Below are positions 1 to 4,928 of a stretch of DNA of 12,099 nt, in pieces (the stretch's first letter is position 1; every line of letters starts with the position of its first letter). The notes under the pieces were generated by a model that saw only the letters and a program-made list of their open reading frames with translations, did no database searches and was not told where the DNA came from. The stretch spans positions 1-12,099 of the forward strand of contig JALXFI010000220.1 in NCBI GenBank assembly GCA_027069035.1, given 5' to 3'. The DNA is from a bacterium (GTDB lineage Bacteria > Desulfobacterota > GWC2-55-46 > S146-80 > JALXFI01). A program made the position numbers and the translations under genes.

Positions 1-2
1 TA

Positions 3-374
3 AGAAAAGCAAATGAGATTTTAAAATCAGTTCCGAAAGAGCAAACTCAAGAGTATCATAAATTAAGTGACAAAAAACTATTTTCAGAGATACTTAATGA
101 TGAAAATATTGAGGAGTTATTTAATGGAGGAGTAGAGGCTATCCTTAAGAATCTTTCTTCATGGAAAAAAGATGTTTTTGAATGTTTGTTGAAAATAGAT
201 AGTGATATTTTTATTTTAAACGATGTTTATAAGTTTGAAAGAGACTTGAAAGTGATACATCCCGAAAACAAAAATATTAAACCAAAAATCAGACAGCAAC
301 TTCAATATTTACGTGATTTAGGCTTGTTAGAATTTGTAAAATCGGGTATTTATAAAAAATTATGGAAACAATAA
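3..374 (+). CDS. DpnI-type restriction endonuclease, C-terminal part (5' truncated by window)
   Basis: The frame is open from the first bases to TAA at 372-374, giving 124 residues without a start, so the gene begins upstream of the window. An internal TTG at 186 is not needed as a start. The last 50 or so residues carry a pattern typical of the C-terminal winged-helix domain of DpnI/Dam-replacing-type endonucleases: DVYKFE, then a his-pro-glu-asn stretch, then KIRQQLQYLRDLG, LEF and a terminal SGIY. In DpnI this domain binds DNA and helps read the (methylated) site. The PD-(D/E)XK catalytic domain would lie outside the window, so neither activity nor specificity can be judged. The DNA is much richer in A+T than the genes after 996, which suggests transfer. 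A partner methyltransferase, if any, would be upstream. Family assignment is from the motif alone. Confidence 0.7.
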   Translation, partial: RKANEILKSVPKEQTQEYHKLSDKKLFSEILNDENIEELFNGGVEAILKNLSSWKKDVFECLLKIDSDIFILNDVYKFERDLKVIHPENKNIKPKIRQQLQYLRDLGLLEFVKSGIYKKLWKQ

Positions 375-596
375 AACAATACATTTTTTACACAAACAGA
401 TGGGTTTACTTCTGACGCGAGTAATAATGAGTCTGAAAATTGTCAAATCTTAGAATGGGCTAAAGGGAAAACACCTGAAGAAGCATTTAGTAATTTATTA
501 AAAGAGAATCCATATTTGAAAGATTTAGATTTTAAGGACTTTAAATGTCAAGAGGTAGTTAGTGAAAAAGTTTATTATTTCTCATTTTCAACTTAA
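362..596 (+). pseudogene. Small hypothetical protein gene, apparently frameshifted in a T run
   Basis: ATG at 362 overlaps the end of the endonuclease gene and reads METIKQYIF before stopping early at TGA 413-415. In another frame, from about 390 to TAA 594-596, an uninterrupted stretch reads TQTDGFTSDASNNESENCQ, then ILEWAKGKTPEEAFSNLL and ends in VYYFSFST. The second segment has no usable start codon and is in the same frame as the TAA that ends the endonuclease. The two parts join into one protein of about 77 residues if one T is removed from the T6 run at 384-389, giving YIFTQTDGF. This may be a natural mutation, a sequencing or assembly error in a homopolymer, or less likely +1 frameshifting. 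I do not recognise a named function. Composition is acidic and soluble, with one Cys in ENCQ. The 13-base overlap suggests co-transcription with the endonuclease gene. Confidence 0.5.
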
Positions 597-740
597 AACC
601 AACAATGCTATTTTATATTTAAATTTAAAGATGTTAATAAATGGATTGCTTGATGGTATTATTGCAAACAATTTATAAAGCAACTAAGATTACTGTACTA
701 ATACCATGACTCTTAAATTTGAATTTGATAATCATTTTAC

Positions 741-762
741 TGTGATAAAATTGTGATAAAAG
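741..762 (+). promoter_or_regulatory. Tandem extended -10-like boxes
   Basis: TGTGATAAAA occurs twice, at 741-750 and 752-761, separated by one T. Each copy contains TG-A-TAAAA, an extended -10-like element; the first continues to TAAAAT at 746-751. A weak -35 candidate, TTGATA, lies at 725-730 with a short 15-base spacer. The same TGTGATAAAAT string precedes the gene at 4929, which supports its use as a promoter element in this genome. The next downstream feature is the terminator at 805-836, so a short RNA of about 80 bases is possible. Confidence 0.35.
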
Positions 763-804
763 CATATAAAATATCAAAAAGGATGTAATTATTGTAATGG
801 TCTT

Positions 805-836
805 AAAGGGTTGCAGGTTCTCTGTGTCCTTTTTTT
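805..836 (+). terminator. Rho-independent terminator candidate
   Basis: AAAGGGT (805-811) pairs with the segment ending in CCTTT at 832, including two G-U pairs. After a bulged T at 812, GCAG (813-816) pairs with CTGT (822-825), closing a five-base loop. A run of seven T follows at 830-836, part of which pairs with the leading A residues. It would end transcription coming from the restriction island, or from the promoter-like boxes at 741-762. Confidence 0.5.
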
Positions 837-875
837 ATTGCATCAGCCATGGGTAACCCTGATCCCGATTTTTAT

Positions 876-903
876 TTGAAAAATGTAATAAATAGTGTAT
901 GAT
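876..903 (+). promoter_or_regulatory. Sigma-70-type promoter candidate for the HD-GYP gene
   Basis: TTGAAA at 876-881 and TATGAT at 898-903 are separated by 16 bases, each matching five of six consensus positions. Transcription would begin near 910, leaving a leader of about 85 bases before ATG 996. No other pair of comparable quality is visible between the terminator at 836 and the start codon. Confidence 0.4.
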
Positions 904-995
904 TGGTTGAAATAATCTGGAATCATAAGCCTTATTCTCTTACTTATCTCTTGAGCTCTTGAATATTAATAGAGATAATTTAAGATGAGACACTT

Positions 996-1910
996 ATGTC
1001 CTTCTTAACACTTAAATACCCTGTCCATACGCTGGACAATAAACTTTTGCTTCCAGAGGGCACCGTACTTTCAACCGATACCTTAGAAGCCCTTGCCTTG
1101 TCACAAAAGGACACCTCTTATGAAACCCATTCTCTGCTTGAATATGGTTCCGTAAAAGATGACCTTTTAAGTTTTCTCAGCAAGCCCCCGTATAGCACAA
1201 TCTTTCCGGATAAAGAACATGTTAACAGCCTTATGGACTATACAAAGAACGTTAGCCTTGTCCTTCCTGTTTTGCAATCGCTCGATTACTTTAAACTCTA
1301 TGATTTTCATACCTATCGTCACAGCCTCATGGTGTTCGCCTTGACATCGCTTTTGTGTAAGGATATTTTATCCGATTATAGCGAGCTTATCAGACTGGCC
1401 TCAACCGGCCCGACTCACGATTTTGGTAAGATATGCGTCCCCCTTAACATCTTGCAAAAAACCACGCCCCTTACCATGTCAGAGTTGCAGGTAATAGAAC
1501 ATCATACATTGGCGGGTTATACGCTTCTTGTCTATTATCTTCAGGATACACAGATTATTACCCCTGTTGTGGCCAGAGACCACCACGAGAGAAGAAACGG
1601 TTCGGGCTATCCACTTGGTAAAAAACTTAGGGACAGGATGGTAGAAATAATTGCGGTTGCTGACATTTATGATGCACTTATATCTGTAAGGCCCTATCAA
1701 CCGGTTGCATATAACAACAGGACAGCCCTTGAGGTGATTACAAGATTGGCCGAGGAAAATGAAATAAACTGGGACGTGGTTCAAGCCCTTGTAGCCCATA
1801 ACAGAAGCCTTAAAAATCACTACACAGAGGTCAAGGTTTCTGCCGAAAAAAGAGGTTCTCCTCCTCCGGGAAACATCTACCGCGTTATTGCAGAGGAAGA
1901 GGATAAATAA
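996..1910 (+). CDS. HD-GYP domain phosphodiesterase (likely c-di-GMP hydrolase)
   Basis: A 304-residue soluble protein whose central and C-terminal parts form an HD-GYP domain. Visible motifs in order are the first metal-ligand His in YRHS (His109), HDFGK (141-145, metal ligands His141 and Asp142, plus Lys145), EHH (168-170), DHHERRNGSGYP (195-206, containing the GYP signature) and AVADIYDAL with Asp223. Proteins of this family hydrolyse cyclic-di-GMP to pGpG and GMP at a di- or tri-iron site. The first 100 or so residues match no sensor or receiver domain that I recognise, so the input signal is unknown. Two positions differ slightly from the commonest form: Phe in HDFGK instead of HDIGK, and Asn201 where the family often has Asp. 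Neither removes a metal ligand. The start has only a weak purine-rich stretch upstream. It is convergent with the msrAB fusion; the 42 bases between hold a REP-like motif and no clear terminator. Confidence 0.88.
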   Translation: MSFLTLKYPVHTLDNKLLLPEGTVLSTDTLEALALSQKDTSYETHSLLEYGSVKDDLLSFLSKPPYSTIFPDKEHVNSLMDYTKNVSLVLPVLQSLDYFKLYDFHTYRHSLMVFALTSLLCKDILSDYSELIRLASTGPTHDFGKICVPLNILQKTTPLTMSELQVIEHHTLAGYTLLVYYLQDTQIITPVVARDHHERRNGSGYPLGKKLRDRMVEIIAVADIYDALISVRPYQPVAYNNRTALEVITRLAEENEINWDVVQALVAHNRSLKNHYTEVKVSAEKRGSPPPGNIYRVIAEEEDK

Positions 1911-1928
1911 ATTTCCAACCCGTAGTGG

Positions 1929-1952
1929 TAAAAATATGTGGCTTGTCCCTTG
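1929..1952 (-). repeat. REP-like GGGACA element between convergent genes
   Basis: On the minus strand this segment reads AAGGGACAAGCCACAT followed by ATTTTTA. It resembles the GGGACAGCGACC plus TTTTTA string at 3381-3406 (minus), and shares GGGACA with 4671-4688. A position between convergent genes is typical of REP sequences mobilised by RAYT (Y1) transposases. The match is short and inexact. Confidence 0.25.
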
Positions 1953-3026
1953 TTATTTAAAAAGTTTCAGGTACTTGCTGTACCCTTTTTCTTCAAGATC
2001 TTCTTTCGGAATAAAGCGAAGGGCTGCTGAGTTTATACAGTAGCGTCTGCCTGTTGGCGCGGGGCCGTCGCTGAAAACATGACCTAAGTGGGAATCGCCG
2101 TGTTTACTCCTTACCTCCGTCCTCTTCATAAAGAACTTATAGGCTTCAACTTCTATGATGTTATCTGCCTCAAGCGGCTTGGTAAAGCTTGGCCAGCCCG
2201 TTCCTGACCTGTATTTGTCCAGAGAGCTGAAGAGCGGCTCTCCTGAGACGATATCTACATAGATACCCTCCTTCTTATTGTCCCAGTATTTATTGTCAAA
2301 GGGCGCCTCGGTTCCATTTCCCTGTGTTACTTCGTACTGGAGCGGGGTCAGCTTACTCTTTAGCTCTTCCTTGTTTGGTTTGATAAAACTTGTTTCACCA
2401 TCTTTTTTTATTTTGGTATCCATCTTCTTGCCCCATATTTTTTTAAGGTATTGATCACGGCCTGAACCGAACCTATATATCTTATAACGCAGGGAGTGTG
2501 TTTTGTAGTAATCCTGGTGATAGTCTTCCGCCTTATAAAATTTGGATGCTTTAGTTATCTCCGTTACTATAGGTTTGCCGAAGATGCCGGATCTTTCGAG
2601 TTCGGCCTTTGATTTCTCTGCCAAGGTTTTCTGCTCTTCAGTGTGGTAAAATATCGCCGTGCGGTATTGCCTTCCCCTGTCAATGAATTGTCCGTTCTTG
2701 TCGGTCGGGTCTATCTGCCTCCAGAAGACATCGAGAAGCTCTGAATAACTTATCTTCTTCGGGTCATAGGTTATCTGAACAGACTCTGCATGATTTGTCT
2801 TGCCTGAAGACACTTCTGCGTAGGTTGGATTTTCTTTGGTTCCGCCTGTATATCCTGAAACAACATCAATAACGCCGTCAAGCTCTTCAAACGGATGCTC
2901 CATGCACCAGAAGCAGCCGCCCGCAAAGGTAGCATTTTCCTGCCGCACTTCCGCTGAAAACGATAACCTGGCGCCCATAAATATCATTGAAAAGAATAAA
3001 AAAAGACTTATCATCTTTGTTGTCAT
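1953..3026 (-). CDS. msrAB: Exported MsrA-MsrB fusion, peptide methionine sulfoxide reductase
   Basis: A 357-residue two-domain repair enzyme that reduces S- and R-methionine sulfoxide in oxidised proteins. Residues 1 to about 24 form a signal peptide (MTTK, hydrophobic core, then SFSA), so it acts outside the cytoplasm. The MsrA domain (about 30-190) has GGCFWC, with nucleophile Cys38 and Cys41 as possible resolving partner, followed by conserved family segments (EDYHQDYY). The MsrB domain (about 222-345) has SGTGWPSF (274-281), [10 protein letters not shown] (313-322) and [10 protein letters not shown] with catalytic Cys330. The MsrB zinc CxxC pairs are absent (KHGDSHLGH where zinc-type members have Cys), so this is the zinc-free class. 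The usual second Cys in SGCGWPSF is Thr here. The whole protein contains only three Cys. The start is fixed by a strong AGGAGGG at 3034-3040, seven bases upstream. No terminal thioredoxin domain is present, so an external reductant is expected. Confidence 0.93.
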   Translation of the reverse strand: MTTKMISLFLFFSMIFMGARLSFSAEVRQENATFAGGCFWCMEHPFEELDGVIDVVSGYTGGTKENPTYAEVSSGKTNHAESVQITYDPKKISYSELLDVFWRQIDPTDKNGQFIDRGRQYRTAIFYHTEEQKTLAEKSKAELERSGIFGKPIVTEITKASKFYKAEDYHQDYYKTHSLRYKIYRFGSGRDQYLKKIWGKKMDTKIKKDGETSFIKPNKEELKSKLTPLQYEVTQGNGTEAPFDNKYWDNKKEGIYVDIVSGEPLFSSLDKYRSGTGWPSFTKPLEADNIIEVEAYKFFMKRTEVRSKHGDSHLGHVFSDGPAPTGRRYCINSAALRFIPKEDLEEKGYSKYLKLFK

Positions 3027-3073
3027 GACAATGCCCTCCTTTACAGATAAGATGATTATTTTTTACTCTTTGT

Positions 3074-3082
3074 ATTATATCA
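3074..3082 (-). promoter_or_regulatory. Extended -10 promoter for msrAB
   Basis: On the minus strand TGATATAAT is a perfect extended -10 element (TG, one base, TATAAT). No good -35 hexamer is seen 16 to 18 bases upstream, which is tolerable for extended -10 promoters. Transcription would begin near 3067, giving a leader of about 40 bases that includes the AGGAGGG ribosome-binding site. Confidence 0.5.
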
Positions 3083-3239
3083 CATAAAGAGAGGGGTGGG
3101 GTACAGATTGGCGCTGAAAAATTTAATATATGGTGTTGTGCATTACAATTTGCGGGTTTGAAACCTGTAAACTACCGGCTTCAAGATTGGTGTGAATGGG
3201 AATCATTGTATTGTAGAGTGTCAACACTTTTTTTCCTCT

Positions 3240-3398
3240 CTATATTCCTTTATGACACTCGCAACCCATACTTTTTATCTTACCAATATTGTGTGCCATA
3301 CAATAGAGTATCCACCAGGTGTTCATCTCCTTTACTTCCTGCATATTGCATACGGTTTTTAACCTGCAAGCGGTAACCCATAAAAACGGTCGCTGTCC
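3240..3398 (-). pseudogene. Transposase C-terminal remnant
   Basis: On the minus strand, between an in-frame TAG at 3399-3401 and the stop at 3240-3242, about 52 codons read through RLKTVCNMQEVKEMNTWW, then ILYCMAHNIGKIKSM and finish CHKGI. The pattern of conserved aromatic residues, a Cys, then HN-x-x-K-I close to the C terminus is what DDE transposases (IS1182-like and relatives) show at their ends. No start codon or ribosome-binding site fits, and the catalytic core is absent, so this is a fragment. The codons nearest 3398 probably belong to the overlapping REP-like segment, not to the original protein. Family assignment is uncertain. Confidence 0.4.
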
Positions 3399-3406
3399 CT
3401 ATTTTT
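3381..3406 (-). repeat. REP-like GGGACAGCGACC element
   Basis: On the minus strand the core is TAGGGACAGCGACCG, with A-rich DNA before and TTTTTA after; the outer A5 and T5 runs can pair. Short motifs built on GGGACA with flanking A/T runs are common around RAYT (Y1) transposases in many bacteria. No such transposase is present here, so this would be a non-autonomous copy. Confidence 0.3.
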
Positions 3407-3433
3407 ATACTATTTTTCATACTAATCATCCAA

Positions 3434-4108
3434 TCACCTATGTTGTCTTAGCTTCTTTCTCGATACAACAAGTCCTAACAGACCGGAACCCAAAAGGAGC
3501 AATGTAGCAGGTTCAGGCACAGGGGCGGCGACATCGCCGGAACGCACGGCGAGCGCGTAGTAGCTGGGGCCCCCATTGCCCACGTCCTGGAGGCCGTAGT
3601 CGAAGTGGAAGTACCACGCGCCGTCTGGAAGGACAGAAAACTCCGTACCAGACCAGTAGACGGTGGCTATCAAATTCTGAAAGTCACCGGTATTGGTTAA
3701 GCCCCAACCAGACTGAGGGTTGCCATTGGTGTCGAAGTATCCCATGTTCCCGAACTCCGTATAAAAGAGGTAACCCATCTCGCTGGTCGTTATGTTATAG
3801 CCGGCAGTGGTAGTGCCATCACAACCCCAGACATACGGGCCATCCACTGTCTCTGGCAGGCGCCAGTCGTCATAAATGGTGCCGCCGAAATCCACGGTCA
3901 GGGCATCTGCCCAGTCCACCTGGTTCGGCCAGGTATTAGCAGCGTTCATATAATCATACCACGTGATGTCAAGATCATCGTCATAGATGAGGTTGTAGGT
4001 GCCATATGCCGATGTGCCTTGACCCCTCAGTATAAGCGTGGCATGGGCAGCGGCTGCAAGCCCCAAGACCATCACCATGGCAACCAGTAAACCAAATATC
4101 CTTTTCAT
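3434..4108 (-). CDS. PEP-CTERM sorted exported protein with DUF1566/Lcl-like domain
   Basis: A 224-residue exported protein. Residues 1-23 are a signal peptide (MKRIFGLL, hydrophobic, AHA). The mature part is rich in Trp, Tyr, Asp and Gly. The stretch from about 80 to 193 has WRLPE, YWSGTE, AWYFHFDYGLQ and YYALAVRSGD, the pattern of DUF1566 (Lcl C-terminal-like) domains. The C terminus is a textbook PEP-CTERM signal: VPEP (197-200), a hydrophobic segment of about 15 residues, then SRKK. In other bacteria exosortase (EpsH) recognises this signal in the inner membrane, and the proteins are often linked to exopolysaccharide or floc matrix. No exosortase gene is in the window. AAAGGAG at 4119-4125, ten bases upstream, supports ATG 4108; a nearer ATG at 4118 is out of frame. 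The leader carries a sigma-54 site and an intrinsic terminator. The molecular role is unknown. Confidence 0.85.
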   Translation of the reverse strand: MKRIFGLLVAMVMVLGLAAAAHATLILRGQGTSAYGTYNLIYDDDLDITWYDYMNAANTWPNQVDWADALTVDFGGTIYDDWRLPETVDGPYVWGCDGTTTAGYNITTSEMGYLFYTEFGNMGYFDTNGNPQSGWGLTNTGDFQNLIATVYWSGTEFSVLPDGAWYFHFDYGLQDVGNGGPSYYALAVRSGDVAAPVPEPATLLLLGSGLLGLVVSRKKLRQHR

Positions 4109-4142
4109 CCGTTTTCATCTCCTTTCTCTCTGGATTTTTGAC

Positions 4143-4191
4143 AAAAAAAGGCCCGAATATCTGAAGGGAAACTTCTCCAGATAATCGGGCC
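4143..4191 (-). terminator. Intrinsic terminator inside the PEP-CTERM gene leader (attenuator candidate)
   Basis: GGCCCGA (4150-4156) pairs with TCGGGCC (4185-4191). After one A-A mismatch, TATCTG (4158-4163) pairs with CAGATA (4178-4183), so the stem has 13 pairs and further pairing inside the loop. On the minus strand it is followed at once by seven T (complement of A 4143-4149); the plus strand has no T run, so it acts in the direction of the PEP-CTERM gene. It ends only 17 bases before the ribosome-binding site, and no promoter fits between hairpin and start codon. Transcripts must therefore pass through it to express the gene. Confidence 0.75.
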
Positions 4192-4198
4192 TATATAA

Positions 4199-4231
4199 AA
4201 CAGGACTTACTATCCCTGTTATTAAGACAGG
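4199..4231 (-). promoter_or_regulatory. Mutually exclusive hairpins upstream of the attenuator
   Basis: The segment at 4215-4220 (CCTGTT on the plus strand) can pair either with AACAGG at 4199-4204 or, through CCTGT, with ACAGG at 4227-4231. Only one of the two hairpins can form at a time. They lie at the 5' end of the leader expected from the sigma-54 promoter. I found no sequence that would clearly open the terminator stem when one of them forms, so a switching role is speculative. Confidence 0.3.
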
Positions 4232-4239
4232 TTTTTGAG

Positions 4240-4255
4240 TGCAATCTGGCTGCCA
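4240..4255 (-). promoter_or_regulatory. Sigma-54 (RpoN) promoter for the PEP-CTERM gene
   Basis: The minus strand reads TGGCAGCCAGATTGCA. Against the -24/-12 consensus TGGCAC-N5-TTGCW it differs at one conserved base (G for C at position 6), and the GG and GC dinucleotides have exact spacing. Transcription would begin near 4229, leaving about 120 bases of leader containing the attenuator. PEP-CTERM genes in exopolysaccharide-associated systems are known to be controlled by RpoN with the PrsK/PrsR two-component pair, so the site fits its gene. PrsK/PrsR themselves are not in the window. Confidence 0.65.
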
Positions 4256-4305
4256 TTAATTTTGATTTTGACTCCATATTAGGTGAAAATTGATAAACAA
4301 TATAA

Positions 4306-4335
4306 ACTTTATCATAAATACCTACCAAATGTCAA
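4306..4335 (-). promoter_or_regulatory. Alternative sigma-70 promoter candidate upstream of the PEP-CTERM gene
   Basis: On the minus strand TTGACA (4330-4335) and TAAAGT (4306-4311) are 18 bases apart, with TG one base before the -10, making it extended. Transcription would begin near 4299. The TTGACA may instead be part of an activator site for the sigma-54 promoter, since TGACA recurs nearby. Confidence 0.35.
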
Positions 4336-4428
4336 TCCATGAAATCACCCTTGTCATTTAAGAATTAAAAGTGCACACCTCTTATAAAACCGGGAGAAAA
4401 GGGGATGGATTTATTTATTGACAAGGGT
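4330..4428. promoter_or_regulatory. Repeated TGTCA boxes and 10-bp inverted repeat, possible activator sites
   Basis: ACCCTTGTCA at 4347-4356 is perfectly inverted as TGACAAGGGT at 4419-4428, with 62 bases between. A further TGTCA lies at 4330-4334, 22 bases (about two helical turns) from the TGTCA at 4352-4356. Relative to the predicted sigma-54 start near 4229, these boxes lie about 100 to 200 bases upstream, the usual range for NtrC-type enhancer-binding proteins. The identity of the activator is inferred only from context. Confidence 0.35.
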
Positions 4429-4431
4429 ATT

Positions 4432-4845
4432 CTATACATAGAGGCTTTGCCATATTAAACGTCTAAAACGTCTATCATACCCATATTCTAATGTCAACAT
4501 TAAAGACCTGCTTTTTTTTGTCTTTCTCTTGTCCACCGAGTTTTTATGCCTCACTGCCGTTTTAAAGGCAGGATCACGTTGACGATATCTGTTGTCCGCT
4601 ATAATGGCCTCAATCTCTTCTTCAAAAACCATCTTTTGCCATTTAACAATCAGTAGTCTGTCGAGTAAATACGGGAAGTGTCCCCAAGAGTCAAGTTTAT
4701 ATTTAATTATTACATTGCATACTTGGTGAACTTGATATGGCTTTGCTTTATTTCCATCTTCCTGTAAATTGATTTTATCTTCCTCAACTTTTGTTTTGGA
4801 GTTTGCCACACACTTTAAAGAGTTTTTTTGCCCTAATTTCCGCAT
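4432..4845 (-). CDS. Doubtful hypothetical ORF
   Basis: A 137-codon open frame whose product would be Lys/Arg-rich and basic (segments such as KTKVEEDK and DKRKTKKSR), without signal peptide, membrane segment or a motif I recognise. Upstream of ATG 4845 there is only a weak AAAGATAG. The frame runs through a REP-like palindrome at 4671-4688, and the DNA is A+T-rich compared with neighbouring real genes, both of which argue against a functional gene. It could be a degraded gene or a chance ORF. It is divergent from the oxidoreductase gene at 4929. Confidence 0.2.
   Translation of the reverse strand: MRKLGQKNSLKCVANSKTKVEEDKINLQEDGNKAKPYQVHQVCNVIIKYKLDSWGHFPYLLDRLLIVKWQKMVFEEEIEAIIADNRYRQRDPAFKTAVRHKNSVDKRKTKKSRSLMLTLEYGYDRRFRRLIWQSLYV
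4671..4688 (-). repeat. REP-like GGGGACACTTCCC element
   Basis: On the minus strand CTTGGGGACACTTCCCGT contains GGGA-CACT-TCCC, a 4-bp stem with a 4-base loop. Motifs of this kind (GGGGACACTTCCC within A/T-rich DNA) are typical of RAYT-associated palindromes. It shares GGGACA with the segments at 1929-1952 and 3381-3406. Confidence 0.3.
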
Positions 4846-4889
4846 CTATCTTTACTTTTCTAAAATAAATGTAGTTTTTTAGAAATGAT

Positions 4890-4918
4890 TTAGCATATAG
4901 GCCCTAATGTGATAAAAT
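4890..4918 (+). promoter_or_regulatory. Extended -10 promoter immediately before the oxidoreductase gene
   Basis: TTAGCA (4890-4895) and TAAAAT (4913-4918) are 17 bases apart, with TG-A directly before the -10 (TGATAAAAT at 4910-4918). A transcription start six to eight bases downstream would fall at about 4924-4926, only a few bases before ATG 4929. The mRNA would then have almost no leader, consistent with the absence of a ribosome-binding site. Confidence 0.5.
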
Positions 4919-4928
4919 CACATCCGTT

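Larger units (their letters stand above)
597..995. other. A+T-rich intergenic region at island edge
   Basis: No convincing coding sequence was found on either strand. The stretch contains two tandem TGTGATAAAA boxes (741-761), a hairpin with a T run (805-836) and a promoter-like pair ahead of the HD-GYP gene (876-903). Composition changes from very A+T-rich on the left to ordinary on the right, so the edge of an acquired segment probably lies here. No integrase gene or clear attachment-site repeat is visible. Confidence 0.5.
3083..3433. other. Intergenic region with mobile-element debris
   Basis: No intact gene is seen between the msrAB promoter and the PEP-CTERM gene. The stretch contains a transposase C-terminal remnant on the minus strand (3240-3398), a REP-like segment (3381-3406) and a weak 4-bp hairpin with a T run at 3217-3234. 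Small plus-strand ORFs here lack ribosome-binding sites and recognisable protein features. Confidence 0.45.

Noticed and set aside
808..830. tRNA T-arm-like GGGTTGCAGGTTC as an attachment-site remnant of the island
   Set aside because: The 3' side does not complete a T arm and no duplicate tRNA end is present; the segment is better explained as part of the terminator hairpin.
3158..3507. Two plus-strand ORFs in the region between msrAB and the PEP-CTERM gene
   Set aside because: No ribosome-binding site, Cys/Phe/Ser-rich chance composition, and overlap with the transposase remnant, REP-like DNA and the end of the PEP-CTERM gene.
4191..4277. A 28-codon minus-strand ORF in the PEP-CTERM leader, ending exactly at the terminator hairpin, as a leader peptide
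   Set aside because: No ribosome-binding site precedes its ATG, it has no run of regulatory codons, and a transcript from the sigma-54 start near 4229 would not include its start codon.
4199..4320. Cyclic-di-GMP (GEMM) riboswitch upstream of the PEP-CTERM gene
   Set aside because: GEMM-I elements are known near such genes, but the conserved aptamer core and tetraloop-receptor sequences are not present.
4418..4446. Plus-strand promoter starting with TTGACA at 4418
   Set aside because: No acceptable -10 lies 16 to 18 bases downstream and no plus-strand gene follows; the hexamer is part of the inverted repeat.
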